Assembly: GCA_917880885.1 (NCBI GenBank)
Contig: OU862909.1
Coordinates: forward strand, 29,074,851 to 29,138,850
Source: Limnephilus marmoratus
Taxonomy: Eukaryota; Arthropoda; Insecta; Trichoptera; Limnephilidae
Direction: 5' to 3'
DNA length: 64,000 bases
This document shows positions 59,401 to 64,000 of this stretch, one piece after another. The notes below the pieces were generated by a model. It did not search any database and was not told where the DNA came from. It saw nothing but the letters and a program-made list of their open reading frames with translations. The translations under genes were made by a program, and so were the position numbers. The first letter of the stretch is position 1. Every line of letters begins with the position of its first letter.

Positions 59401-62400
59401 TTCATTTAACACATTAAACGTGTCCAGTGATTTCAAAAGTTTACCTAATAGTGTTTACTAATATTAAATATATACAAGGTGGGGCAAAAGTAATCACCCT
59501 ATTAGAAAACGCTATAACTTTTGCAAATGGCGCCAAATGTCAATTCGGTTTTGACATTTGTGAAGTAAACAAACGCAAAATACAAATCGACAAGCCATGA
59601 ATCGGTTTACTCCGCAAGAACGCGGAATAATTGGTCCCATATTTTGCGAACAATTCGTCGGTTGTGTTGGCGCAGCGTGAATTTCGTCGCAGATTTTCTG
59701 GCCGTCCGACACCAACTGGACAAACACTGCGGCGTTTGGCCACTGGCCTTGAAGAGACTGGGACAACACGAGATGTTCCCAAGGCTGGCCGGCCCCAGAG
59801 CAGCCTTTCTGCTGAGAATATCGTTGCTGTTGCCCAAGATGTCGAAGATGAGCCCGGAACGTCGACCAGACGACGTGCCACGCAATTGAGCATTAGCCGG
59901 CGGTCCCTACGCAGAATTTTGGTGAAAGATTTGAAGATGTTCCCTTACAAAGTGCAGACAGTGCATCAACTGTTAGCTGTTGACCGCCAAACGCGGATAA
60001 CGCTAGCTCAAGTCATCCTGAATCTCAACGAAAAGGTGGACGATTTTTCATCGAAAATTGTCATGAACGATGAAGCTCATTTCCATAATAGCGGTTACGT
60101 GAATAAACAAAATAATTGTTTCTGAGGCACCGAAAATCCGATAATCACCCACGAAGAGCCATTACACCCGCTCAAAGTCACTGCGTGGTGTGCTGTTTAC
60201 GCTGAAGGAGTCATCGGGCCATTTTTTTTAGAACGCCGCGGGCCAAATGACGACTGTGGGCGGCGTGCGCTACAGAGCCATGATTACCGATTTTTTTCTT
60301 CCTCAATTGGATGAATTAGGACTGGAGAACATGTGGTTACAACAGGATGGTGCAACGGCGCACACTGCTCGAGCCTCAACCGATATTCTGAAGGAAGCAT
60401 TTCCAGGTCGCCTAATCTCTCGTTTTGGTGATTTGCACTGGCCGGCCAGATCACCCTATTTAACAGTTTCAGACTTCTTTTTATGGTTTTTTTTTTAAGT
60501 CGCGGGTTTACGTCATCAAGCCTCAGACTCTTGAAGCCCTTAAGGAGAATATTCGCCAAGAATTCGAGAACCTGTCGCCTGAAGTTCTGGCAAGAGTGAT
60601 AGAAAATGCCATAAAACGAGCCCGTATGGTCAGCAACTCTGGCGGCGGCCACTTGGCCGATATCATTTTCTCGATATGATGGAATAAATTTTAATGGATT
60701 AAATAAACAAACTTCACAACCAGAACCAAAGTTTTTCAGTAAATAAAAAAATTACAGCAAAAGAACATTGGATGATTACTTTTGCCCCACCTTGTATTAT
60801 TATGTGGCTATTTATTATGACTACAATTGTTTTAGCTCACATTTTCCTGGACGACGGTTTTGAAAAAGTGGATACACAGTCCGAGGACTATCAGGTTAAC
60901 GAGTACGTGAAGCGTCTCATTAATCTCATGGACAAGGCTGCCTCTGCTGTCCACCTCACCCACATCCGCATTCGCCCGCCCAAAAAGTACCCCACCCCGT
61001 ACGGAGGCCGCCTCGAGTGGAGCTTGCCCGGCAAGACCAAGTTCGTGTGCCACATGAAGAATACGGACAAGATCCGACACAAGAAGCGCTGGTCTCAGGT
61101 TAGGAAAATAAAAACACTGAATGAGCACTTTTATGATTACCGTTTATGGTTCCGCGATGGCATAAAAAAGGTAGTAAATATACGTTCCTTAACTTAATGA
61201 TGCTGCAGCTCTTTCAATAGATGAGATAAACAATGTACGTAGGTCTGTTTCCTCCAAAGGGAAAAAGTCGTCATTTTCTTGCATCTCTCTCGCAAACTGC
61301 ACCGTGTTGTCTCCATAGACCCCTACATATACTACATACTTGCCGTGACGACACCCCCCCAAAGGAAACATACATTGATTATCATAGATCTCCCTCACAT
61401 GTATAAAGAAAATGAAATGCAATTCCCATTGCAAAAAAGTAGTACTTTGGAGGAAACAGTCACACGTATTTTGTTATCACATCATTATTTAATGTATAAG
61501 AAACAGCTGCAGCATTGATAAGGAATGTATGTTTTTTTGTCATCATGGTACCGTAACTGTGAATCGTTATGGTAATTATAAAAGCGTTCAATGGATAAAC
61601 CGATAGAGAGAAAAAATTCTGCCAATTTTATCTTACTTTCATGGATTATGAATCACCTGACATCATTATTAAAACTCCTACCACCATCATTATAAGCACG
61701 AAATATTGTTTATGGAATAATGAAGGAGTTAGATGGCAGAAGAATTGAATTCATATCGCCTGGGGGGAACTAGAGACGTACTTGTCGACTCGGCTACTAA
61801 CAATAATAAAGTCAAATATCGAAATTATTTCTTGTACTTATAATGAATTTAATTGAGCTATCTGGGGCCTAGGAGTTGAATGGTCTTTTGTAAATTGGTG
61901 ATTGTTCTTTCTCTCAGTGGTCCCAACTGTTGTTGGATGAGAAAAACCGTAAATCGGTTTTCTGAAAATCAGTTTTTTGCTATACAGGTCGTCCAGGGGG
62001 CGTATTTACAATCCGTACGAAGCGCGTAAGGCGACTGAAACGAGGTAGCGTTTGTAAGGTGATTTATGCATTACAATCCCTATAATATAAAAAAAATATA
62101 AAAAAAATGCGGTCCATCTTCTCTGTTAACCCCTCTATAATTACGGTCGTCACCCTCACAGGAACAGATAGAGCAACGAAGCGCGTAAGGCGACTGAAAC
62201 GAGGTAGCGTTTGTAAGGTGATTTATGCAATGGGGTCAAGGTTTGCAGAGACGATGACGATTATGTTATTATCGCAATTCAGTTGTACAAATACAAGAAA
62301 AAATATTATTCAAGCTGGATTCTATAAAAAAGGTAAATGACTTTTTTCGAAATTTCTATGTTTTTTTTTCCATACAAAAATATTTTTCCATAGAAGAATA

Positions 62401-62818
62401 TTATTTTTTCTCTACGAACCTTCTTGGTAGAGTCTTGGCCATCTCTAGAAAAAAACTCCGGGATTTAAATAGCGAATGAAGATGTGTATCTGCACTTCTC
62501 TTACCATGCTCAGAAAGGACATGATTTATTAGTAATTCTCTAGTGTATTTTTTTCTTTTTGGTTGAATTGTGGCAAATAAAAGAAATTCTCACCTTAATA
62601 ACTTCAGGTGATGTACATGTACTATCTGCTGGGACACCGGCTTATGGAGCTGAACATCTCCGTTGAGCGGAAGGAAGCCATGGCTGAAAACACCTATTTA
62701 CTGACCCTGGATGGAGACATTGACTTCCAGCCCAAAGCCGTCCGTCTGCTGGTTGATTTGATGAAAAGAGACAAGAACCTCGGAGCTGCATGCGGTCGCA
62801 TTCATCCAATTGGTTCAG
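32385..62818 (+). CDS. CHS1: Chitin synthase gene, 5' half (11 coding exons, 3' part beyond window)
   Basis: Integral plasma-membrane family 2 glycosyltransferase that polymerises UDP-GlcNAc into chitin for cuticle or gut matrix. Exons: 32385-32488, 32982-33226, 33534-33700, 35829-36156, 37305-37504, 38787-39105, 46009-46229, 54674-54768, 56208-56359, 60836-61098 and 62608-62818. They join without a stop to 768 codons plus one base, about half of the roughly 1,570 residues usual for insect CHS. The N-terminal part is a multispan membrane domain; the central catalytic domain begins at exon 9 (CATMWHET) and reaches DGDIDF and CGRIHPIGSG in exon 11. EDR, QRRRW and the C-terminal membrane block must lie to the right. 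I prefer CHS1 over gut CHS2 on overall resemblance, but this is not decisive because the alternative exon and coiled-coil region that help separate them are outside the window. Introns 6, 7 and 9 are full of transposons. Confidence 0.95.
32982..33226 (+). CDS. CHS1: Chitin synthase exon 2 (first membrane span)
   Basis: Residues 35-116. Acceptor TTTGCAG, donor GTAAGA at 33227. It contains the family signatures QEAKSWDPF, SGSMESQVCMEV and KGTLLFMTSQL. The stretch after SLKITKV is a hydrophobic span of about 20 residues (FYILTFCIVLGGGVIA), the first transmembrane helix. It ends in phase 1; the split Gly joins NAQI to KDKQF. Confidence 0.95.
33534..33700 (+). CDS. CHS1: Chitin synthase exon 3
   Basis: Residues 117-172. 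Acceptor TTCCAG, donor GTAAGA at 33701, ending in phase 0. It contains KDKQFISTLPELERIAWMW and the second hydrophobic span, then PELGAFIRSLRICFFKS, a well-conserved cytosolic segment of insect chitin synthases. Spacing and phases match the neighbouring exons. Confidence 0.95.
34200..34650 (-). mobile_element. 5'-truncated LINE C-terminus (same family), chitin synthase intron 3
   Basis: Minus frame 34238-34600: MFYKPYQHPTEQLMIRNKLL, SHLHIPHSQNTRAKINKHFQ, YLAPHIFNTF, KRFVIWLNEKERTDIQNIL. It has the same layout as the C-terminal 120 residues of the 8.7-kb LINE but is a different subfamily. Confidence 0.8.
34717..34912 (+). mobile_element. tRNA-like SINE with poly-A (copy 2), chitin synthase intron 3
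   Basis: AACTGGTCAGTGGTTGAGTGG (A-box-like), GGGTCCCATCCAG (B-box-like), then CTGGCTAAGTCCTCCATCAC and GGTGGTAGTAGGAGATTTTC, ending with A-rich sequence at 34899-34912. Similar to 7181-7317. tRNA origin is inferred from box spacing only. Confidence 0.6.
34913..35828. other. Intron 3 remainder
   Basis: AT-rich, with a segment at 35140-35240 resembling LINE C-terminal codons on the minus strand too weakly to call. Confidence 0.5.
35829..36156 (+). CDS. CHS1: Chitin synthase exon 4 (membrane spans)
   Basis: Residues 172-281. Acceptor TTTGTAG, donor GTATGT at 36157. It contains ESLHTIGLAILAFVILPEMD, VKGAMITNCMCIVPGI and GFVVWPLV, and ends in GWWENFLAVDSPIG; three or four hydrophobic helices are predicted. 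Base composition is GC-richer than the flanking introns. A minus-strand retrotransposon 3' tail starts only 12 nt past the donor (oligo-T from 36169). Confidence 0.95.
36169..36310 (-). repeat. LINE/SINE 3' end 12 nt after the exon 4 donor
   Basis: Oligo-T from 36169, then AACTCCACAGGCGGCC and the degenerate stem-loop and TAGGGATACTCTGTGGGGAGG of the shared LINE 3' end, minus strand. It sits directly behind the chitin synthase exon 4 donor (GTATGT at 36157). Confidence 0.7.
37305..37504 (+). CDS. CHS1: Chitin synthase exon 5
   Basis: Residues 282-348. Acceptor TTTCAG, donor GTAAGA at 37505, ending in phase 0. It contains a basic segment (KFKIKELKKRL), the TM-like run YLFVSIWKIGVFMVAMVVIL, then NIFNLFSESFASHPITIEE. 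The linker after SPIG is more divergent from CHS1 and CHS2 of other insects than the rest of the protein. Confidence 0.93.
37593..37766. mobile_element. MITE with ACAGTGAAACCCTCTTA termini, intron 5
   Basis: Left ACAGTGAAACCCTCTTAGAAG and its inverted copy CTTCTTAAGAGGGTTTCACTGT at the right. Internal CTTCTTAAGC blocks recur. No clear target duplication. Non-coding, 174 bp. Confidence 0.75.
37973..38475. mobile_element. piggyBac-like MITE flanked by TTAA, intron 5
   Basis: TTAA at 37969-37972 and 38476-38479. The left end CTAGTCAGGCTAATTTG and right end complement CCCCTCAGATAAATGG share TCAG..TAA. Its interior (GTGTTAGGAAGAGAAAACAC, ATCACCTTCCATAAACAGTTTTTAG) recurs around the piggyBac transposase remnant in intron 9, which supports the family. 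Confidence 0.65.
38787..39105 (+). CDS. CHS1: Chitin synthase exon 6 (membrane spans before catalytic domain)
   Basis: Residues 349-454. Acceptor TTCTAG, donor GTGAGC at 39106. It contains LSGTVLPDL, CYVFGKFTCRILIQGFSFA, PVNLTIPVAISVLIAMCGLR and PPYLFFESPP, all near-invariant in insect chitin synthases. It is strongly GC-rich compared with its AT-rich introns. It ends in phase 1; the split Val leads into YFLNDF of exon 7. Confidence 0.96.
39653..40093. repeat. Left TIR of the FEN/CXC element
   Basis: Inverted repeat of 43681-44103. Apart from a local divergence in the first 50 bp and a handful of substitutions, the copies match base for base through the C-rich block at 39760-39790 and on to CCTTTAAAATGATA. 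Such long, near-identical TIRs point to a recent insertion or to gene conversion. Confidence 0.85.
40405..43414 (+). pseudogene. Decayed ORF: FEN1/XPG (PIN-like) nuclease plus C-terminal Tesmin/TSO1-type CXC domain
   Basis: The main reading frame opens at 40561 and runs to 43242, broken by in-frame stops TGA 41560, TAA 41668 and TAA 41887. All three fragments share one frame, so it was a single gene. An upstream piece (about 40405-40550, VTPK...VPRVK) is in another frame, and the more N-terminal part is missing. Motifs in order: VRLGGFHLLMSFLG near 40895; VVDGGYLLH near 42237; EEDADTE near 42568; VVGQDTDLFVLL near 42643; TGCDTTSYLFGKGK near 42814. This acidic series, with Gly-Lys-Gly after the last Asp, follows the FEN1/XPG arrangement. 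A one-base shift at an A8 run (43221-43228) opens a frame coding CNCKKACKNNCSCFKASLDC and CGSCGESC, a Tesmin/TSO1-like cysteine array ending at TAG 43414. Nuclease assignment is from motif reading, not a search. Confidence 0.75.
43681..44103. repeat. Right TIR of the FEN/CXC element
   Basis: Inverted copy of 39653-40093, ending CAGGCTGACTGGGC followed by TA. The 265 bp between the ORF stop (43414) and this TIR are short and non-coding, with a GC-rich patch at 43601-43640 for which I see no function. Confidence 0.85.
44690..46008. other. Intron 6 remainder
   Basis: No coding sign. A CCCTGAAGATGTCAGC segment at 45712 resembles a Penelope-type end but lacks a convincing stem and GAAA. Confidence 0.5.
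46009..46229 (+). CDS. CHS1: Chitin synthase exon 7
   Basis: Residues 455-528. Acceptor TTTTAG, donor GTACGT at 46230. It contains LNDFINQQMTWVWILWLVSQ, HIWTPKCERLAATEKLFV, MYDSLLIDQS and LNRTYDDQKD. It carries the last membrane helix before the cytosolic catalytic domain. It lies 6.9 kb after exon 6; most of that intron is transposon. Confidence 0.96.
46740..47058. mobile_element. Fragment of the hAT family seen at 49077-54513
   Basis: CCAGACGGTATTTTTGTGTA, AAACATTTAATTTTTCGATTG, TTTGACACTTTCATAAACCTT and CAGTAATTGTTGATTTTTTTG match both halves of the 49-54 kb outer hAT, here contiguous, which shows the outer hAT's uninterrupted structure. A 35-bp segment near its right end is duplicated (46960 and 47018). 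Confidence 0.75.
47235..47417 (-). pseudogene. Penelope-like element RT fragment
   Basis: Minus-strand frame MELENNHKILPFLDVEVMRK, DGSLGHTVYRKPMHTNRYL, SHHHPAQKRGLINTLV. LPFLDV and the YRKPTHTDRYL / SHHHPAQKRG block are the hallmark of the Penelope reverse transcriptase. Only about 60 codons remain. It lies in chitin synthase intron 7. Confidence 0.85.
47615..47670 (+). other. Second copy of the hammerhead-like repeat, core mutated
   Basis: CTGATGA at 47628-47634, the hairpin GGGCACTGCAACGCTGTCC, then AAAAC where the 4-kb copy has GAAAC; the invariant G is lost. The downstream GGTAGCGCAACACGGCATAA also matches the 4-kb copy. It neighbours a Penelope-like RT fragment on the opposite strand. 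Confidence 0.5.
47955..49055 (+). mobile_element. Non-autonomous Helitron (family H2)
   Basis: Starts TCTTAATATATAAAACAAAG (47955), ends GAAGTTCGTCGGGTCAG then CTAG (49055), inserted between A (47954) and T (49056), as Helitrons do. The 5' part includes ATCGAGATCGGCTGGACCGA, typical of arthropod Helitrons. Interrupted by the LINE/SINE-type repeat 48404-48870. No coding capacity. Confidence 0.88.
48404..48870 (-). repeat. Interspersed repeat with LINE-type 3' end (copy 3), nested in a Helitron
   Basis: Oligo-T near 48405, ACCTATGTCATCTTAGGGG, GGATGCTGTGTGGAGGGTC, then the shared body with GGTAGGAATCTGGAGGTCAG and CCATCCCTCCAACTGCGG. The longest copy. An internal inverted pair GACCTTTCCAGCCGGACTC / GAATTCGGCTGGAAAGGTC lies at about 48617-48680. 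Confidence 0.65.
50679..51467 (+). mobile_element. Non-autonomous Helitron (family H1, copy 2)
   Basis: Begins TCTTCTTATATGTATATAAA after an A, ends GCATGCCGGGACCAG then CTAG before T. It contains GAGATCAGCTGAACCGATTT and a purine-rich tract (51160-51410, GGGAAGG-type repeats). The long apparent ORFs there are only products of that repeat. Confidence 0.85.
51468..52059 (+). mobile_element. Non-autonomous Helitron (family H1, copy 3), head-to-tail with copy 2
   Basis: It starts directly at the 3' end of copy 2 (TATTTATATATTAAATTAAT) and ends CATGCCGGGAACCAG then CTAG at 52059, before A. It shares GGTTCTTACGGAAAGAAAA, AAATTGCGCAGAAAATTGGA, ACTGAATGTACTGGGA and the purine-rich tract with copies 1 and 2. 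Confidence 0.75.
53512..53695. mobile_element. MITE family M1 (copy 2)
   Basis: Same length and ends as 20125-20307, including the conserved centre AAAGCTATGAAAAAATAATT and GCCGGTAACCCTAA. Inserted in the LINE relic of intron 7. Confidence 0.78.
54674..54768 (+). CDS. CHS1: Chitin synthase exon 8 (short linker exon)
   Basis: Residues 529-559. Acceptor CCTCAG, donor GTGAGA at 54769. It codes for an acidic, variable linker ending MRLDDVKPSDRVT, which leads into RIYACATMWHET of exon 9. It would be missed by ORF length alone; exon phases (0 in, 2 out) and the conserved VKPSDR confirm it. It is 8.4 kb from exon 7, and the intervening intron is almost wholly mobile DNA. Confidence 0.9.
55075..55240. 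repeat. Interspersed repeat, intron 8 (inverted copy of 16.5 kb family)
   Basis: GGATTTAGCCTGCGAGAGAA, TGAGCTCACTTTTCAAAGCTCC and CACTTCTACCGCGTGTGAAC match 16505-16925 reversed. Confidence 0.6.
56208..56359 (+). CDS. CHS1: Chitin synthase exon 9 (start of catalytic domain)
   Basis: Residues 560-610. Acceptor TTGTAG, donor GTATGT at 56360. It contains IYACATMWHETKEEMVEFLK, the classic insect chitin synthase signature CATMWHET, then DEDQCARRIAQTYL and DQDYYEYE. Phase 2 in, phase 1 out; the split Thr links YEYE to HIFLDDGFE. Confidence 0.96.
56455..56705. mobile_element. Foldback element related to F1
   Basis: TTTAGATTCACCTTAATTAC and its inverted counterpart GTAATTAAGGTGATTCAATAG enclose CGCATGCGAATGGCCGC; the ends resemble the F1 arms (TTTTTAGAAAAAA, AATCACTGGACATG). 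A direct copy is at about 59225-59460. Confidence 0.65.
56825..57357. mobile_element. hAT MITE, duplication ATCTAAAC
   Basis: Ends CAGGGTTTCCCAACC and complement CAGGACTTCCCAACC; ATCTAAAC flanks 56817-56824 and 57358-57365. 533 bp, non-coding. Inserted in the piggyBac-type remnant. Confidence 0.92.
57560..57960 (-). pseudogene. piggyBac transposase, N- and C-termini joined by internal deletion
   Basis: Minus strand: a start near 57945 (MASQKPLSVANIQRLLMEED) gives an acidic N-terminus. Frame 57564-57776 then gives RKRKICGLCPYKKRRMTKTY and CSKCSTAICGEHKIDFC, the C-terminal Cys-rich domain of piggyBac transposases that binds the TIR. The DDD catalytic core is absent. Confidence 0.8.
58280..58560 (-). 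pseudogene. Penelope-like element GIY-YIG endonuclease fragment
   Basis: The minus frame 58297-58491 reads CFYIGKTSRNFNIRVKEHIS, then FANHILETSHSFD. Together with the upstream codons this matches the GIY-YIG-type endonuclease C-terminus of Penelope retroelements (cYIGkTsRnf-RvkEH). It is embedded in the piggyBac remnant of intron 9. Confidence 0.8.
59225..59462. mobile_element. Foldback element related to F1 (second direct copy in intron 9)
   Basis: Matches 56455-56715 in the same orientation (GCGCAAATGGCCGCGATATC, CAGTAATTAAGGTAATAG, CCAGTGATTTCAAAAGTTTACC). It ends just before the mariner TIR at 59475. Confidence 0.65.
59475..60794 (+). mobile_element. mariner-family transposon, inactive
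   Basis: Tc1/mariner element with TIR CAAGGTGGGGCAAAAGTAAT at the left and its inverted copy at the right (to 60794), flanked by TA duplications at 59473 and 60795. It lies wholly inside chitin synthase intron 9, and its right end is 41 bp before exon 10. It contains a broken transposase gene. Confidence 0.92.
59597..60678 (+). pseudogene. mariner transposase pseudogene
   Basis: The likely start is ATG 59597 (NRFTPQERG). A frameshift near 59670 passes into the frame open from 59631 (QREFRRRFSGR, then the helix-turn-helix and RRSLRRILVKDL). Catalytic Asp 1 is in MNDEAHFHNSGYVNKQN. A stop at 60123 and further frameshifts follow. Asp 2 is in WLQQDGATAHTA (near 60337). The third catalytic position, normally Asp in RSPDLTxLDFFLW, reads RSPYLTVSDFFLW, so the acidic residue is replaced by Tyr; spacing from Asp 2 is about 36 residues. 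More frameshifts and stops follow. Certainly inactive. Confidence 0.9.
60836..61098 (+). CDS. CHS1: Chitin synthase exon 10 (catalytic domain)
   Basis: Residues 611-698. Acceptor TTTTAG, donor GTTAGG at 61099. It contains HIFLDDGFE, the nucleotide-sugar-binding surface IRPPKKYPTPYGGRLEW, LPGKTKFVCHMK and KIRHKKRWSQ. A mariner copy ends at 60794, so the acceptor, its pyrimidine tract and the branch point must fit in the 41 nt left between them. Confidence 0.96.
61196..61520. mobile_element. Candidate MITE with ATGCTGCAGCT ends, intron 10
   Basis: ATGCTGCAGCTCTTTC at the left and complement ATGCTGCAGCTGTTTC at the right; CTGTTTCCTCCAAAG (near 61244) is also inverted (CTTTGGAGGAAACAG near 61446). 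The minus-strand frame 61189-61434 (CMFPLGGCRHGKYVVYVGVY, FAREMQENDDFFPLEETDLR) has protein-like composition but matches nothing I recognise. Confidence 0.55.
62017..62229. repeat. 54-bp direct repeat, intron 10
   Basis: 62017-62070 and 62176-62229 are identical (ACGAAGCGCGTAAGGCGACT start), separated by 105 bp with an A-rich stretch. Possibly the long duplication of a small retro-insert. Confidence 0.85.
62608..62818 (+). CDS. CHS1: Chitin synthase exon 11 (DGD motif)
   Basis: Residues 699-768. Acceptor TTCAG, donor GTAACA at 62819, leaving phase 1. It contains VMYMYYLLGHRLMEL, MAENTYLL, the donor-sugar motif DGDIDFQPKAV and CGRIHPIGSG. The next exon should start inside the GSG-PMVWYQ region; it is not found before 64000, so intron 11 is longer than 1.18 kb. 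Confidence 0.96.
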
Positions 62819-63429
62819 GTAACAATTATTTCAATCATTAATGTATGTATTTATTTATTCTGGGTTTTACAGATGTTCGCACTTACGTGAGAACTATCCA
62901 GTTATAAAACTCAGTTATTTCACAATTATAAAAATCTACAATTACATACAATTAAATACAGATACATACAATTACAAAAACAAAACATCACAAATAAAAA
63001 TACAGAATTATATATAAGGTCACTCGAGTAACACATTACAATGAGTGGTAAGAGACATGAAATACGCGAGGCATACATAGAGAGACAATTCACACAATAT
63101 GATTAGTTAGTTTTTTTTTTTTACAGCGCCAGAACTTTTTTTTTTTTTAATCCGTACAAATTATCAACAAAAATATCCACTTCAGCACACTCTTTCTTGT
63201 TATATAGTCGACACATCTGGGACAGAGGGCTAAAGTATGCGATATTATTTTTAAATGTATTCATGTAATCATCATACAAAAGATGTATTAGACAAAATTT
63301 ATCTGCTAGTACTACCACGTAATCATAATAAATATAATCATGTAACCATAATATTATGTCCTACCAGTATGCACTCTAATATCTATGGATTAGAAACATA
63401 TCATAGGTAGGTACCTACTTTTCATATCG
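62819..63429. other. Intron 11 sequence
   Basis: Starts with the GTAACA donor; AT-rich. A minus frame 63121-63318 is unsupported. Confidence 0.5.
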
Positions 63430-63878
63430 CTTTGTATACTCCGTAATACCTTCCTTTTATTTATTATACATATTTTTAAAATTTTTGGTTATCCTCAATA
63501 TTTGGCTCCTAAGAGCATTTCTTACTGTTTACTTGTCATACTTTTTTATATTTATAACTTTTGTACTTTATATTATTTACAAAGGTAACTTATAGTCTAT
63601 ATTATTTCCTGCCTTTCAACTTTTTATCTTAACTTTTTACATTTACATTATAATTTATATTTTATAGTTTACACTTTTACTTTATACTTTCATTTTATAC
63701 ATCATAATTCTATTTACTACTCATTACCTTAACTCCTTTTTTTACCTTTTGTTTTTATATTTAACTTTACATTTATATGTCACTTTCTTATGTTATTGTA
63801 TTATAATATATATAAACATAATTATGTCAATGGCACATGTTGTGCCGTATGTTTTTGAAATAAATAAATAAATAAATG
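63430..63878 (+). mobile_element. Possible LINE 3' UTR with (AATA)n tail, intron 11
   Basis: AT-rich sequence ending GCACATGTTGTGCCGTATG and AAATAAATAAATAAATAAAT, a typical non-LTR 3' tail. No ORF part seen. Low confidence. Confidence 0.4.
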
Positions 63879-64000
63879 TGAAAAATGTTAAGCAATGGGA
63901 ATTGGGGACATTTATTTCAATTCTGCTAAGACATAATTTAGTATCAAGGTGGCCGTGAACAATTTTATGTAAACATATTAGATCAGTCATTTGCCTTCTA

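Noticed and set aside
1..64000. CRISPR arrays, bacterial operons, rRNA or tRNA genes
   Set aside because: None seen; the sequence is animal nuclear DNA with spliced coding exons, and the only tRNA-like boxes belong to a SINE.

Overview
The window is eukaryotic, AT-rich insect DNA. It carries one recognisable host gene, a chitin synthase (insect class, CHS1/krotzkopf-verkehrt-like) on the + strand. Its first 11 coding exons lie between 32385 and 62818 and the gene runs off the right edge. The exons join in frame to 768 codons with consensus GT/AG junctions. They contain the insect hallmarks CATMWHET, KRRWSQ and DGDIDF; the downstream EDR and QRRRW motifs lie beyond the window. Frequent GTAGGTACCTAC-like runs and the mobile-element mix suit an insect; a hemipteran is my guess, but the order cannot be fixed from this sequence.

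Layout. 1-32384 has no host gene that I can recognise. It is a mosaic of mobile DNA: hAT elements with clean 8-bp target duplications (581-2452, 6973-7172, 12129-15191, 24937-26618, 26872-29038, 27361-28841), a nearly complete minus-strand non-LTR retrotransposon (ORF 8740-11774), truncated LINE fragments, Helitron pieces, Penelope-type hammerhead-like motifs, foldback elements and short palindromic MITEs. 32385-62818 is chitin synthase, with introns swollen by transposons. Intron 6 (39106-46008) holds a Harbinger-like shell containing the most unusual element here. Intron 7 (46230-54673) holds a four-shell nest of elements. Intron 9 (56360-60835) holds a rearranged piggyBac, a Penelope GIY-YIG fragment and a mariner that ends 41 bp before exon 10.

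The most notable system is at 39653-44103. It is a 4.45-kb element with about 430-bp, nearly identical terminal inverted repeats and a TA flank. It carries one long decayed ORF with no recognisable DDE transposase. The ORF instead shows the ordered acidic motifs of a FEN1/XPG (PIN-like) nuclease (VDGGYLLH, EEDADTE, GQDTDL, TGCDTT), followed by a Tesmin/TSO1-type cysteine-rich CXC domain. Multi-copy proteins of this type are annotated as uncharacterised in many animal genomes. The TIRs argue that this one belongs to a DNA transposon that may use a FEN/PIN-type nuclease.

The mobile elements do not work with the host gene, but two insertions sit very close to splice sites: a LINE/SINE 3' end 12 nt past the exon 4 donor, and the mariner just before the exon 10 acceptor. 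All transposon ORFs seen here are truncated, frameshifted or interrupted.
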